NCBI RefSeq assembly: GCF_013410065.1
Contig: NZ_JACCCW010000001.1
Coordinates: 1,359,187-1,423,186 of the forward strand
Direction of reading: 5' to 3'
DNA length: 64,000 nt
Source of the DNA: Granulicella arctica
GTDB taxonomy: Bacteria > Acidobacteriota > Terriglobia > Terriglobales > Acidobacteriaceae
Below, in pieces: positions 16,801-26,851 of this stretch (position 1 is its first letter; each line of letters opens with the position of its first letter). The position numbers were made by a program, and so were the translations under genes. The notes beneath the pieces were generated by a model, which was not told the DNA's origin, made no database searches, and was given only the letters and a program-made list of their open reading frames with translations.

Positions 16801-18653
16801 ATACGGATGCTTTGGCTGGAATGTGGACGGGGGTTGGCGATCATCTTTGGCAATCGACACTGTTTGCGTGCGTTGCTGGATTACTGGCATTCATGCTGCG
16901 CGGGAACTCGGCTCGACTACGGTATTGGCTGTGGCTGACGGCGTCGATGAAGTTCCTTATTCCGTTCTCACTGCTGGTGGGAGCAGGGAGTTATCTGGCG
17001 GGGCAGATCCATTGGACAGGGGCGAGGGTTGAGTCGCATGCGGTGATGGAGGAGATTAGCCAACCTTTCACGCAGCAGGTGACGATGCAGGGCGCGGCTG
17101 AAGCTGCTTCGACGGTTTGGCCACACTGGATTCATCTGCTGCCTGGTGTACTCGCAGCAATCTGGCTGTGCGGATTCGTGTGGGTTCTGTTGGCGTGGAT
17201 AATGCACTGTCTCCGTATCTACAGGGTCGTGCGAACGGCAACGCCGTTATGCGAAGGGCGTGAGGTGGAGGCGCTTCGTCGATTGGAGAACGCGGTGGGG
17301 ATGCGGAGGTCGATTGGTCTCGTGTCCGTACGGGATTCGTTGGAGCCGGGTATCTTCGGCATCTTCCGGCCGATTTTGCTGTGGCCGGAAGGGATCTCGC
17401 AGCGGCTGGACGACGCTCAACTGGAGGCGATTCTGGTGCACGAGCTTTGTCATGTGCGGCGGCGCGATAATTTGACCGCCGCGTTGCACATGGTGGTGGA
17501 GGCGGTCTTCTGGTTTCATCCGCTGGTGTGGTGGATGGAGGGGCGGCTGGTGGAGGAGCGTGAACGCGCCTGCGATGAAGAGGTGTTGCTGCTGTGTGGT
17601 CGGCCGCAGGTTTATGCGGAGAGCATTTTGAGGGTGTGCGAGTTCTGTGTGGAATCGCCACTGGTGTGCGTCTCGGGTGTGACGGGAGCCGACCTGAAGA
17701 AGCGGATGGTTCGGATCATGGCGAAGCATTTGGGAAGCAACCTCAGTCGCGGCAGGAAGATGGTTTTAGCGGCGTTAGGTCTTCTTGCGATCGCAGCTCC
17801 GGTAGCGTTCGGAGTTGTACGCATGATCCCAATGTATGGGCAGATTTTGCACGCGAGCGGGCCGTTACCTTCGTTTGAGGTAGCGTCGATCAGGCCATGG
17901 AAACCGAGCTCTCCTCCGCCATCTCCAGACAGTGGCGGGTTTCCAAGGAAAGTGATGATGGCGTCTCCAGTTGGCGGAGGCGGACAGACAACTGATCGGG
18001 TGAATTTCATCGGGCAGACGGAGATACTCATTGAGTCGGCATATAACCTGCCAATTGCTTCCGGGAGACGAATTGTGGGAGGGCCGGACTGGTTGTATAG
18101 CCAGTCCAATCGGTATGAGATTCAGGCTAAGATCGAGGACTCACTATATGCCGCGATGCAAAAGATGACCCCGGCGCAACAGCGGGAGCAGGTGGACTTG
18201 ATGGAACAATCGCTGCTGGCGGATCGGTTCAAGCTAAAAGTGCATTTCGAGACAAGGGAGATGCCGGTGTATGCGCTGGTTGTGGCGAAGAGCGGCTCGA
18301 AGCTTACTCCGGCAGAAGATGGTGAACCCAGCAATCTTTTTAATCTCGAGAGTGAGCAAGGGGGCGAGATGACTGCCAGAGCGGTAACGCTCGACGAGTT
18401 CGTCCGTTCCCCTCTTTTGAGAGTAGGCGGACGCCTGGTGGTGGACCAGACCGGCTTAAAGGGAAGATACGACTTCAATCTCAAGTGGAGATCGGAGCAG
18501 ATTGCTGCTTCGGGCGCCGGGCAGGAGGGCGGGACTGATGCGCCGTCCTTGTTCACTGCAATCCAGGAACAGATGGGCCTGAAGCTGGTGCCGACGAAGG
18601 GGCCGGTAGAGGTTCTTGTCGTCGATCACATTGAGCGGCCTTCGGCGAATTAG
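16797..18653 (+). CDS. BlaR1-like M56 membrane metallopeptidase with TIGR03435 sensor domain
   Basis: A protein of 618 residues. The N-terminal third has three or four TM segments (WQSTLFACVAGLLAFML, LPGVLAAIWLCGFVWVLLAWIM). The zinc motif HELCH lies at residues 215-219 (VHELCHVRRRDNL), with downstream WWMEGRLVEERERACDEEVL. A further TM segment lies at about 322-344. The outer C-terminal part (about 355-615) is not a penicillin-binding sensor. It begins FEVASIRPW and ends EVLVVDHIERPSAN, the pattern of the TIGR03435 domain frequent in Acidobacteriota. It also contains ETREMPVYALVVAKSGSKL and RLVVDQTGLKGRYDFNLKW, typical of that family. The signal sensed is unknown; beta-lactams are not implied. 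Confidence 0.92.
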   Translation: MNTDALAGMWTGVGDHLWQSTLFACVAGLLAFMLRGNSARLRYWLWLTASMKFLIPFSLLVGAGSYLAGQIHWTGARVESHAVMEEISQPFTQQVTMQGAAEAASTVWPHWIHLLPGVLAAIWLCGFVWVLLAWIMHCLRIYRVVRTATPLCEGREVEALRRLENAVGMRRSIGLVSVRDSLEPGIFGIFRPILLWPEGISQRLDDAQLEAILVHELCHVRRRDNLTAALHMVVEAVFWFHPLVWWMEGRLVEERERACDEEVLLLCGRPQVYAESILRVCEFCVESPLVCVSGVTGADLKKRMVRIMAKHLGSNLSRGRKMVLAALGLLAIAAPVAFGVVRMIPMYGQILHASGPLPSFEVASIRPWKPSSPPPSPDSGGFPRKVMMASPVGGGGQTTDRVNFIGQTEILIESAYNLPIASGRRIVGGPDWLYSQSNRYEIQAKIEDSLYAAMQKMTPAQQREQVDLMEQSLLADRFKLKVHFETREMPVYALVVAKSGSKLTPAEDGEPSNLFNLESEQGGEMTARAVTLDEFVRSPLLRVGGRLVVDQTGLKGRYDFNLKWRSEQIAASGAGQEGGTDAPSLFTAIQEQMGLKLVPTKGPVEVLVVDHIERPSAN

Positions 18654-18733
18654 CAGGAGTCAGTTCAGCATCAATCGCGGTCGTTACACATGCAGAGTTG
18701 GCGGAATTTCGCTGATCTTTATACTTGAAAGAT

Positions 18734-19996
18734 ATGTCTACGTTTGCCTCGCTTGAAGACCAGCTTGATTTGATTACGAAGGGCGCGGCGGAGATTCTTC
18801 CGCTGGAGGCGCTGAAGGAACGCATTACGCAGTCGATTGCTTCGGGGAAGCCGATGCGGATCAAGGCCGGGTTCGATCCGACGGCGCCGGACCTGCACCT
18901 GGGGCATACGGTGCTGATTCGGAAGCTGAGGCACTTCCAGCAGCTCGGGCATACGGTGATTTTTTTGATCGGCGACTCGACGGCTCTGATCGGTGACCCG
19001 ACCGGGCGTAATGTGACGCGCAAGCCGCTGACGCCGGAGCAGATTGCGGCGAACGCGGAGACGTACAAGGAGCAGGTCTTCAAGATTCTCGATCCGGTGA
19101 AGACCGAGGTACGGAACAACTCGGAGTGGCTGGACAAGCTGAGCTACTACGACATGGTGAAGCTGATGGCGCAGTTCACGGTGTCGCAGATGCTGGAGCG
19201 TGAGGACTTCCATAAACGGTTTCAGGCAGAGCAGCCGATTGCGCTGCATGAGCTGATCTATCCGATTGCGCAGGGGTACGACTCGGTGGCGCTGGAGTGT
19301 GATGTGGAGCTGGGCGGGACGGACCAGAAGTTCAACCTGATGCGCGGGCGCGATCTCCAGAAGCACTTTGGGCAGCCGCAGCAGAGCATTCTGATGGTGC
19401 CGATCCTTGAGGGGCTCGACGGCGTGCAGAAGATGTCGAAGTCGCTGAACAATGCGATTGGTGTGCACGATGCGCCGAGTGAGATGTACGGCAAGCTGAT
19501 GTCGATCTCCGATGAGCTGATGTGGCGGTATTGGACGCTGCTGACGGATCTGCGTCAGTCGGAGATTGTGCAGATGCAGGCGGAGGTTGCGAGCGGAGCG
19601 CTGCATCCGATGCAGGCGAAGAAGAATCTCGCGCTGGCGATTACGCGGGACTTCCATTCGGCGGAGGAGGCGGAGGCAGCGGCGGCTAATTGGGCGAAGC
19701 AGTTTCAGCAGCGCGGTGTGGTGGAGGATGTGCCGGTTGTAGAGATCTCCTTGGCCAGCGAAGGGTTAATTGCCAGCGACGATCAAGTGGTGGGCCACGA
19801 CATCAAGATTCCCAAGCTGTTGCAGCTTGCTGGGCTTGCGGCTTCGACTGGTGAAGCTACGCGAAAGCTTGCTGAGAATGCGGTGAGCATTGATGGCGAG
19901 AAGTGCAACGAAAAATTGTTGAAGGGCGTGAAGGTTGGTGGTTCGGTCTCCGTTCGGCTCGGAAAGAAAAGCGTACGGGTTAACTGGGTTTCCTAG
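18734..19996 (+). CDS. tyrS: Tyrosyl-tRNA synthetase
   Basis: The 420-residue class I synthetase has the HIGH-type motif in [12 protein letters not shown] (about residue 55), tyrosine-pocket elements [23 protein letters not shown] and [14 protein letters not shown], and the KMSKS signature in [12 protein letters not shown] (about 232). A C-terminal S4 RNA-binding domain follows ([22 protein letters not shown], then GKKSVRV). It charges tRNA-Tyr in the cytosol. The ATG at 18734 gives the normal N-terminus ([13 protein letters not shown]); the TTG at 18725 is less likely. No T-box or attenuator is visible upstream, and the gene is not in an obvious operon. Confidence 0.97.
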   Translation: MSTFASLEDQLDLITKGAAEILPLEALKERITQSIASGKPMRIKAGFDPTAPDLHLGHTVLIRKLRHFQQLGHTVIFLIGDSTALIGDPTGRNVTRKPLTPEQIAANAETYKEQVFKILDPVKTEVRNNSEWLDKLSYYDMVKLMAQFTVSQMLEREDFHKRFQAEQPIALHELIYPIAQGYDSVALECDVELGGTDQKFNLMRGRDLQKHFGQPQQSILMVPILEGLDGVQKMSKSLNNAIGVHDAPSEMYGKLMSISDELMWRYWTLLTDLRQSEIVQMQAEVASGALHPMQAKKNLALAITRDFHSAEEAEAAAANWAKQFQQRGVVEDVPVVEISLASEGLIASDDQVVGHDIKIPKLLQLAGLAASTGEATRKLAENAVSIDGEKCNEKLLKGVKVGGSVSVRLGKKSVRVNWVS

Positions 19997-20031
19997 CATC
20001 CTGAATGTTGGTTCAGCGCGTCTAACACCTC

Positions 20032-20871
20032 GTGAAATATCATCCGGCGATCCCTGTTGTTCTTGCTGCCTGTGCCTTGCTTTGGACTTCAGGCTCTCTT
20101 CATGCGCAATCGCCCAAGGAGATTGTGCAGCAGGCGGTGCAGACGGAGTTGGCCGCCAGTAGCAATGACCGCTCGCGCTGGCGCTTTCGCCAGGAGGAGA
20201 AGGTGCCTGGGGACACGGTTTCGATTGTGGTGCAGACGGCGCAGGGATCGGTCAGGAAGAAGATCGAGCAGGATGGGCATCCTCTGACACTGGAGCAGGA
20301 GGCGGCGGAGATGGAGAGAGTGCAGGACTTTATCCATGATCCTGCGCTGTTACAGAAGCAGAGGCGCGATGGGGAGCACGACGACAAGAGTGCGCGTGAG
20401 TTGCTGGAGATGCTGCCCGAGTCGTTTCTCTGGAAGGTGTCGAGTGAGACGCCGGAGCTGATTACGCTGGCGTTTGAGCCGAATCCGAAGTTCGATCCGC
20501 CGAACATGGAAGCTCGCGTGATGGGCACGATGGGGGGCGTGTTGGTCGTCGATCGGAACCAGCATCGCATCCGCACGATTCGTGGGACGTTGTCGCAGGA
20601 TGTGAATATCGGGTGGGGGTTGCTGGGGAAGTTGCGCCAGGGAGGGACGTTCGATGTTGAGCGGCGCGAGGTAGCGCCGGGGCTATGGCAGATCGTTGAG
20701 ACGCATGTGCATATCGATGGGCGCGCGCTCTTCTTCAAGACGATTGGGCAGCAGCAGGATGAGATCAATTCGAGCTATAGCCGTGTGCCGGATGGGACGA
20801 CGCTGGAGCACGCGGTGGGTATGCTCGCGGACAAGAAAGACGTCGGCTGTCCGATGTGTACGACGCGGTAG
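20032..20871 (+). CDS. Secreted protein of unknown function
   Basis: A protein of 279 residues with a signal peptide (MKYHPAIPVVLAACALLWTSGSLHAQ) from a GTG start at 20032. The mature protein starts with a helix KEIVQQAVQTELAAS, then WRFRQEEKVPGD and strands such as TVSIVVQTAQGSVRKKIEQDGHPL. The second half, VLVVDRNQHRIRTIRGTLSQDVNIGWGLLGKLRQGGTFDVERREV, has a beta-sheet pattern like outer-membrane lipoprotein carriers. Two Cys lie at the C-terminus (GCPMC). I do not recognise a named family. It ends 26 bases before the RNase R start, so the two are probably co-transcribed, though a functional link is not evident. Confidence 0.65.
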   Translation: MKYHPAIPVVLAACALLWTSGSLHAQSPKEIVQQAVQTELAASSNDRSRWRFRQEEKVPGDTVSIVVQTAQGSVRKKIEQDGHPLTLEQEAAEMERVQDFIHDPALLQKQRRDGEHDDKSARELLEMLPESFLWKVSSETPELITLAFEPNPKFDPPNMEARVMGTMGGVLVVDRNQHRIRTIRGTLSQDVNIGWGLLGKLRQGGTFDVERREVAPGLWQIVETHVHIDGRALFFKTIGQQQDEINSSYSRVPDGTTLEHAVGMLADKKDVGCPMCTTR

Positions 20872-20897
20872 ATGCTGACGCGGTATCCTCATCCCTA

Positions 20898-23603
20898 ATG
20901 GCTCGCACACCTTATCCGCAAACTGACCGTGAACTGATTCGGCTGATCGAGCGCTCGGCAGGGCATCGTGCCGGGTACAAGCAGTTGATCCGCGAGCTTG
21001 GCCTGGGTGGTGGGCGCGAGCGGCGATTGTTGCTGGAACAACTGGCTCGGATTACGGCTCGGGGCGAGTTGGTGAAGACGGAGTTCGAGCAATGGGCGCT
21101 GCCGCATGCGACGGCGGAGAAGACGGCGCGGCCTCCTCGCAAGGGCGCTGCGGGTGCGCAGCCGGTGGAGCATCGCGCTACGCGGGACCGGCTGATTGCG
21201 GGGAAGCTCGATCTGCATCGCGATGGGTATGGTTTTGTGCGACCGAGCCAGAGTACGAACCGGGAGGACGATCTTTTTATTCCGCCGGGTGAGCTGAACG
21301 GCGCGATGCAGGGTGATGAGGTGCTGGTGGACGAGGCTCCTCCGGGACGGGATGGACGCCGGTCGGGACGGATTGCGCGGGTGCTGACGCGGAGGAATCC
21401 GACGGTGGTGGGGATCTTCCACTATGCGCGTCCGCAGGGGCGGTCGACGTGGGATCATGCGCCTCTGGTCCATGGGAACTATGTGAAGCCGCTCGATGAG
21501 CGGATGACGCAGCCGATCCTGATTCCGGATGGAGCAGAGGTTCCGGCGACACCGAAGGAGACGCCGCACCGGGTGCTGGGAGAAGAAGCACAGGTGCAGC
21601 AGAGTTGGGCCGATCCGGAGCGGGACAGGAGCCACAATCCGCTCGAGGGGCTGGCCGTCGATGTGGAGATCACCGACTTTCCGACGACGGGACGACCGGC
21701 GAGGGGGCGGGTGCTCGAGGTGCTGGGGCCTCCGGATGGATTCGGCGTGGATGTCGAGATCATCATTCGGAAGCATCATCTGCCGTATACGTTTCCGGCG
21801 AATGTGTTGGCTGAGGCGACGTCTTCTGCGGGGCAGACGGTCGATACACTGCCAGCGGAGGAGCTGGCGCGACGACGGGATTTTCGTGGTCTGCCGATTG
21901 TGACGATCGATGGCGAGACGGCGCGGGACTTCGACGATGCCGTGCTGGTGCAGCCGCTGCCGAATGGCAACTGGCAGCTCCAGGTGCATATTGCGGACGT
22001 GAGCTACTACGTGCGACCGGGGACGGCGCTCGATCTTGAGGCTCGGTTGCGTGGGACGTCAGTGTATTTTCCGGATCGTGCGATTCCGATGCTGCCGCCG
22101 CAGTTGTCGAGCGGGATGTGTTCGCTGAGGCCGGATGAGGATCGCCTGGTGTTGAGCTGCCTGATGGAGATCGACGGTCGCGGCGAGGTGCTGGGGTACG
22201 AGGTGTGCGAGGGGATCATCCGCAGTGCGCGGCGCATGACCTACACACAGGTTCAGGCGGTGCTGGATGGCGATGAGGCAGTGCGTGCGGAGTTCGCTGA
22301 TCTGGTGCCTGCGTTCGAGCAGATGTATGAGCTGGCGCTGAAGCTGAATGCGAAGCGGCATCGTCGCGGGTCGATCGATTTCGACCTGCCGGAGCCGGTG
22401 ATTCTGTTCAATCCGGATGGCAATATGCGGTCGATTGTGCGGTCGCAGCGGGGATGGTCGCATCGGCTGATCGAGGAGTTCATGCTGTCGGCAAATGAGT
22501 GCGTGGCGACGTGGATCGAGCATCAGTCGGTGCCGAGCATCTACCGTATTCATGAGATGCCTGATCCGAAACGCATCATCGACTTTGAGGAGACGGCGAG
22601 CGCGTTCGGCTATTCGCTGGGGTTCTCGAGCCTGCCGGTGAAGAAGATGCAGATGAAGGGCGACCGTCGCGACGCGCGCGGGAAGGATCGCGGTGCCCAT
22701 TCAAAGATCAAGACGCACGAGGTGGCTGAGTCCATTCCGGTGACGCCGCAGATGTATCAGCGGTTGACGGCGAAGATCGATGGCAAGCCGGAGGAGCGCA
22801 TCCTCGCGTACCTGATGCTGCGGTCGCTGAAGCAGGCGCGCTACAGCGAGAAGAACGTTGGGCACTTTGCGCTGGCGAGCCCGAGCTATACGCACTTCAC
22901 TTCGCCGATTCGGCGGTATCCGGACTTGATTGTGCATCGTCTGCTGCGTGACTTGCTGGAGGCGGGCGCGAGCCCTGAGGGCGCGGCGATTCTGAGCAGT
23001 GATCCGCAGCCGTGGTCGGCTAAAGGCGATGCGGCGATGCCGCGCCGAGCGGAGTATGTCGAGGCAAAGGCTCCGTTACCGGAGACGGAGCTTGCTGCGA
23101 TTGCGAGCGAGTCCAGCCAGTCGGAGCGGCGGGCCGATGATGCCGAGCGCGAGCTGATGGAGTGGAAGAAGATCAAGTTCATGCAAGACCGGGTGGGCGA
23201 AGATTTCCACGGGATCATCTTGTCGGTGACGAAGTACGGGTTCTTTGTCGAGCTGGACGATCTGTTTATCGAGGGCCTTGTTCCTCTGGCTTCGCTAGGG
23301 GGCTTTGGAGATGAAGACCGCTTCTTCTTCCGCGATACCGACCGGCAGATTGTGGGTTCGCACTCGGGCAAGGTTTTTAAGATGGGGATGCGGGTGCATG
23401 TGCTGCTGGACCGGATCGACCGACAGCAGCGGCGGCTGCAATTTGCTCTGTTGCCAGACTCGGGAGAGGTTGCGGCACCGAAGCCCCGACGCTCGAAGAC
23501 GGCGGCGACAGCGGATGGGCAGCGGCCTCACTCCAGCCCGAAGCGGACGGGCAAGAAAAAAGCTCGGCTGAGGAACAAGAAGGCCAAGGGAAAGCGCAAG
23601 TGA
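20898..23603 (+). CDS. rnr: Ribonuclease R
   Basis: About 901 residues. The N-terminal winged helix is RELIRLIERSAGHRAGYKQLIRELGL. Cold-shock-like domains follow (GYGFVRPSQSTNREDDLFIPPGELNGAMQGDEVLV). The RNB catalytic domain contains the metal-binding motif ETARDFDDAV (about residue 342), GTSVYFPDRAIPMLP, and the closing segment ASPSYTHFTSPIRRYPDLIVHRLLRDL. An S1 domain (about 766-848) is FHGIILSVTKYGFFVELDDLFIEGLVP. The C-terminus is a Lys/Arg-rich tail, which in RNase R helps unwinding of structured RNA. The enzyme degrades RNA 3' to 5'. The length is above the typical 700-820 because of inserts around residues 210-230 and 590-610. The ATG at 20898 was chosen from the N-terminal domain boundary. 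Confidence 0.96.
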   Translation: MARTPYPQTDRELIRLIERSAGHRAGYKQLIRELGLGGGRERRLLLEQLARITARGELVKTEFEQWALPHATAEKTARPPRKGAAGAQPVEHRATRDRLIAGKLDLHRDGYGFVRPSQSTNREDDLFIPPGELNGAMQGDEVLVDEAPPGRDGRRSGRIARVLTRRNPTVVGIFHYARPQGRSTWDHAPLVHGNYVKPLDERMTQPILIPDGAEVPATPKETPHRVLGEEAQVQQSWADPERDRSHNPLEGLAVDVEITDFPTTGRPARGRVLEVLGPPDGFGVDVEIIIRKHHLPYTFPANVLAEATSSAGQTVDTLPAEELARRRDFRGLPIVTIDGETARDFDDAVLVQPLPNGNWQLQVHIADVSYYVRPGTALDLEARLRGTSVYFPDRAIPMLPPQLSSGMCSLRPDEDRLVLSCLMEIDGRGEVLGYEVCEGIIRSARRMTYTQVQAVLDGDEAVRAEFADLVPAFEQMYELALKLNAKRHRRGSIDFDLPEPVILFNPDGNMRSIVRSQRGWSHRLIEEFMLSANECVATWIEHQSVPSIYRIHEMPDPKRIIDFEETASAFGYSLGFSSLPVKKMQMKGDRRDARGKDRGAHSKIKTHEVAESIPVTPQMYQRLTAKIDGKPEERILAYLMLRSLKQARYSEKNVGHFALASPSYTHFTSPIRRYPDLIVHRLLRDLLEAGASPEGAAILSSDPQPWSAKGDAAMPRRAEYVEAKAPLPETELAAIASESSQSERRADDAERELMEWKKIKFMQDRVGEDFHGIILSVTKYGFFVELDDLFIEGLVPLASLGGFGDEDRFFFRDTDRQIVGSHSGKVFKMGMRVHVLLDRIDRQQRRLQFALLPDSGEVAAPKPRRSKTAATADGQRPHSSPKRTGKKKARLRNKKAKGKRK

Positions 23604-23775
23604 TGAGTGCCCCGCTTCCTGCTCGTCCTGTGCCCGCGGATCACCATCACTGCGGACGTCGGCACCCTCTGTTCAGCGCTCCTATGTTGGTTATGGATGC
23701 GATCTTCGCATAGTCTTGCGGAGGGATATACGCGCAACCGGTACAATCGAGAGAGCAACAGGAGAAGAGCACGCG

Positions 23776-24054
23776 ATGGCGCACATGGTTTTTTGCACGA
23801 AATACAAGGCCGAAATGGAAGGCCTCGACGAACCTCCCTTCGACTCTGACTTTGGTCAGAAGATCTACAAGAATGTCTCGAAGAAGGCATGGGGTGAGTG
23901 GGTCGAGCGCCAGAAGATGCTGCTGAACGAGTATCGTCTACAGCCGTGGACGCGCGAGGCGCAGGATTTTCTCGTTGAGCAGATGAACGGCTTCTTCTTC
24001 GGTGAAGGTGACGGCGGCTCGCTGCCGAAGGAATACGTCGCCCCGACGCACTAA
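23776..24054 (+). CDS. yggX: Probable Fe(2+)-trafficking protein, YggX family
   Basis: A 92-residue protein, the usual YggX length. It starts MAHMVFCTKYKAEMEGLDEP, with the conserved Cys near residue 7. GQKIYKNVSKKAWGEWVERQKMLLNEYRL and the terminal EQMNGFFFGEG follow. YggX proteins protect Fe-S enzymes and may move ferrous iron in the cytosol. AGGAGAAG precedes the ATG by about eight bases. The gene lies between RNase R and tRNA-Pro and seems to have its own transcript. Confidence 0.93.
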   Translation: MAHMVFCTKYKAEMEGLDEPPFDSDFGQKIYKNVSKKAWGEWVERQKMLLNEYRLQPWTREAQDFLVEQMNGFFFGEGDGGSLPKEYVAPTH

Positions 24055-24159
24055 TCCGGCATGAAAGGTCATGCGGAGGGGCGGATTTCGCGCCCCTCGT
24101 GTACACTTAACTCTGCAACATACCCCTCCGTTGGCCGCCTGGTCGATGGGAAACACAGT

Positions 24160-24236
24160 CGGGACGTGGCTCAGCCTGGTAGAGCGCACCCTTGGGGTGG
24201 GTGAGGTCGCTAGTTCGAATCTAGTCGTCCCGACCA
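24160..24236 (+). tRNA. tRNA-Pro (anticodon GGG)
   Basis: The acceptor arms CGGGACG (24160-24166) and CGTCCCG (24226-24232) pair perfectly, and CCA is encoded at 24234-24236. The anticodon arm is CACCC-TTGGGGT-GGGTG with GGG at positions 34-36, reading proline CCC/CCT codons. The T arm contains the standard GTTCGAATC. No copy of the 3' end was seen nearby, so there is no sign that it serves as an integration site in this window. Confidence 0.97.
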
Positions 24237-24403
24237 TTTACTTTCAATCAGATAGCATCCTGCGAAGTCGTAGTGGATAGAATCAGGATGCCTTGGGCTT
24301 GCACATCCTCCCGGATGTAGCTACAAGCGCCGTTGAGGCATTCGCTTCGATTTATTTTCTGGTGGAGTAGGCGCTCCGTTTTGTTAACGCTAGTCAAAAC
24401 ACC

Positions 24404-26746
24404 GTGCTTCGATGGAGATTGGTGACCGGCAAACTTTCTCTTCCCGTGGACGCGCTGCTGCCTGAGATCCTCACCTCTCTGGAGCGCAATCCCAGCCTTG
24501 TGATCGAAGCGCCACCGGGTGCGGGTAAGACGACCCGCGTGCCGCTTTCGCTCCTCGGGACGATACATGGTGACGTAGTAGTCCTCGAGCCGCGCCGGAT
24601 TGCGGCACGATTGGCGGCACGGCGCGTTGCATGGGAGCTCGGCGAACAGGTTGGAGAAACGGTTGGCTACCAGGTCCGGTTTGACGAAGCGATTGGACCG
24701 CGCACGCGACTACGATTTGTCACTGAGGGCGTTCTGACTCGACGGCTGCTTTCCGATCCAGAGCTCAAGGGTGTGGGTGCGGTCGTATTGGATGAGTTCC
24801 ATGAGCGGCATCTGGAGAGCGATTTCGCGCTCGCGTTGCTGAAACGTCTACAGCGAACACGGCCTGATCTGCGCATCATCGTCATGTCGGCCACGCTCGA
24901 TGTTGCTCCTGTGGCGCATTATCTTGGGGGCTGTCCCATACTGCGGTCTGAGGGGAGACTGTTTGAGATCTCTGTCAAACATCTGCCGTACTCGCCAGAG
25001 CCGCTCCATGTACAGGTAAGAAATGCGGTGGAGTTATTGGTCCGCGAGCAGCACACCGGCCACATACTGGTCTTCTTGCCGGGTGCGGCGGAGATCCGCC
25101 GAGCAATGCGCGAGTGCGAGGCGGTTGCGCATCGAGCTGGGCTGCTTGTGCTGCCGCTGCATGGCGATCTGCCTCCTGCGGAACAAGACCGCGCCGTCTC
25201 GTCTACGTCGCAACGAAAGCTTATCCTGGCGACGAATGTAGCAGAGAGCTCGGTGACGGTGGAGGGTGTGGCCGCAGTCATCGACAGTGGCCTGGCGCGT
25301 TTTGCGACCTATTCTCTCTGGACGGGACTGCCGACGCTTCACGTTGGCCGAGTGAGCAAAGCTTCGGCGAAGCAGAGAGCCGGTCGAGCCGGTCGCACGG
25401 GACCGGGCCGCGTGTTGCGCCTCTATCCGGAAGAAGACTATCTGCGTCGCCCAGAGCATGACACGCCGGAGATCGTACGGAGTGATCTATCGCAGCTCTG
25501 CCTCGCTCTGCGCGCGATGCGGGTTCCTCATTTCGAGAGCATCTCCTGGCTAGATACACCTCCCGAGGCTGCAATACAGAATGCAGAGTCGCTGCTCGAC
25601 CTCCTGGGCGCTACGGGAAGCATGGCGCAAACGCTGGGGCGGTATCCTCTCCCTCCGCGGCTGTCGCGCATTCTGGTCGAAGCTCTGAAGCGCGGTGCCG
25701 GTGAAGACGGATGTGTCGCGACGGCCTTGCTCGGCTCGGGTGCACGCAGCGAAAGGAATGATCTCCTTGCCGCAATGGAGTTGCCGCAGGACTATCGCCT
25801 GGCCCAGCACGTTGAGCAGCTTCGCAGAATTGCTCGTCCTCTAAGACAGACAAAGCATGACGATGATGCTCTGCTCATGTCTGTCCTTGCAGGATTCCCG
25901 GATCGGGTTGCTCGGCGGAGAGCAGGCAATCAGGTGCTGCTTTCGACGGGGATGTCCGCGGAGCTAGCGGGTGAGCCTCCTTCGTATGAATTCATGGTTG
26001 CGATCGATGTTGAGGACCGCAAAGATCGGCCGATGCCGCTTGTACGCATGACGGCGCGCATTGAGCCGGAGTGGCTGATTGATCTGTTCCCGGATCGCGT
26101 GCGCGAACAATCCAGCGTCATCTGGAATCGCGTCGCGGAGAGGGTAGAGTCAGTCAGCGCTCTCATGTATGACGATCTCGTGATTCAGGAATCGCGAGAC
26201 GCGCTGCCAGATATAGAAGCCGCTGCTGAGCTTCTTGCGCGGAAGGCTCTCGAGGTTGGTCTTGAGCGATTCGTGGATGGCGACGCTCTCCAGCATTTTA
26301 TGGCACGGGTTGAGTTCGCTGGCTTTGAGAGGCCGGATATCCCGCAGGCGCTGCGCGATGTGTGCTCGGGCCTTCGAAGCTTTGCGGAGCTGAAGAGCGC
26401 AGCGATGGCCTTCGTTCCCATGCTTGAGCAGAAGATGGATGCCAGACGCCTTCAGGAGATCGCTCCTGTAAGTGTGCGGTTGCAGAATGGCCGCCAGACG
26501 AAGATCCACTACGAGTCCGGCAAGCCGCCTTGGATTGCCTCTCGTCTGCAAGACTTCTTTGGGATGCGCGAGACGCCTCGGGTGGGGCTGGAACGAACTC
26601 CCGTAGTGGTTCATCTGCTTGCCCCCAATCAACGGGCGGTACAGACGACGACCGATCTGGCAGGATTCTGGGAGCGGCTCTATCCCCAGGTCCGGCGTGA
26701 ACTGATGCGAAGATACCCGAGGCATTCCTGGCCGGAGAAGCCATAG
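24404..26746 (+). CDS. hrpB: ATP-dependent helicase HrpB
   Basis: About 780 residues of a DEAH-type helicase. Walker A is APPGAGKTTRVPLSLL (about residues 36-51) and motif II is VVLDEFHERHLESD (DEFH, typical of HrpB, about 130). MSATLD is motif III, and motifs V-VI are TNVAESSVTVEGV and KQRAGRAGRTGPGRVLRLY. The family-specific C-terminal domain ends RRELMRRYPRHSWPEKP, a hallmark of HrpB. The biological role is poorly known, probably RNA or RNP remodelling. GTG codons at 24404 and 24422 are both possible starts; the family begins close to LPVDALLPEIL, so the shorter form may be right. Codon usage is like that of its left neighbours. Confidence 0.95.
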   Translation: MLRWRLVTGKLSLPVDALLPEILTSLERNPSLVIEAPPGAGKTTRVPLSLLGTIHGDVVVLEPRRIAARLAARRVAWELGEQVGETVGYQVRFDEAIGPRTRLRFVTEGVLTRRLLSDPELKGVGAVVLDEFHERHLESDFALALLKRLQRTRPDLRIIVMSATLDVAPVAHYLGGCPILRSEGRLFEISVKHLPYSPEPLHVQVRNAVELLVREQHTGHILVFLPGAAEIRRAMRECEAVAHRAGLLVLPLHGDLPPAEQDRAVSSTSQRKLILATNVAESSVTVEGVAAVIDSGLARFATYSLWTGLPTLHVGRVSKASAKQRAGRAGRTGPGRVLRLYPEEDYLRRPEHDTPEIVRSDLSQLCLALRAMRVPHFESISWLDTPPEAAIQNAESLLDLLGATGSMAQTLGRYPLPPRLSRILVEALKRGAGEDGCVATALLGSGARSERNDLLAAMELPQDYRLAQHVEQLRRIARPLRQTKHDDDALLMSVLAGFPDRVARRRAGNQVLLSTGMSAELAGEPPSYEFMVAIDVEDRKDRPMPLVRMTARIEPEWLIDLFPDRVREQSSVIWNRVAERVESVSALMYDDLVIQESRDALPDIEAAAELLARKALEVGLERFVDGDALQHFMARVEFAGFERPDIPQALRDVCSGLRSFAELKSAAMAFVPMLEQKMDARRLQEIAPVSVRLQNGRQTKIHYESGKPPWIASRLQDFFGMRETPRVGLERTPVVVHLLAPNQRAVQTTTDLAGFWERLYPQVRRELMRRYPRHSWPEKP

Positions 26747-26851
26747 GGCTAGCTGGTCCGTGCTCCTTCTTGAAGGATTGCCACCGTCGCCGGTTTACAC
26801 GCTGTTCGTACCCACGTATTCTGGTCGAAATCCATCGGGTAGTGAGGTTGA

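Noticed and set aside
20895..21989. Minus-strand open frame of about 364 codons inside the RNase R gene
   Set aside because: It is extremely Arg/His/Pro-rich, a typical antisense product of GC-rich codons, and the RNase R frame carries all conserved motifs.
24160..24236. tRNA-Pro as an attachment site for a mobile element
   Set aside because: No integrase gene and no second copy of the tRNA 3' end were seen in the window.
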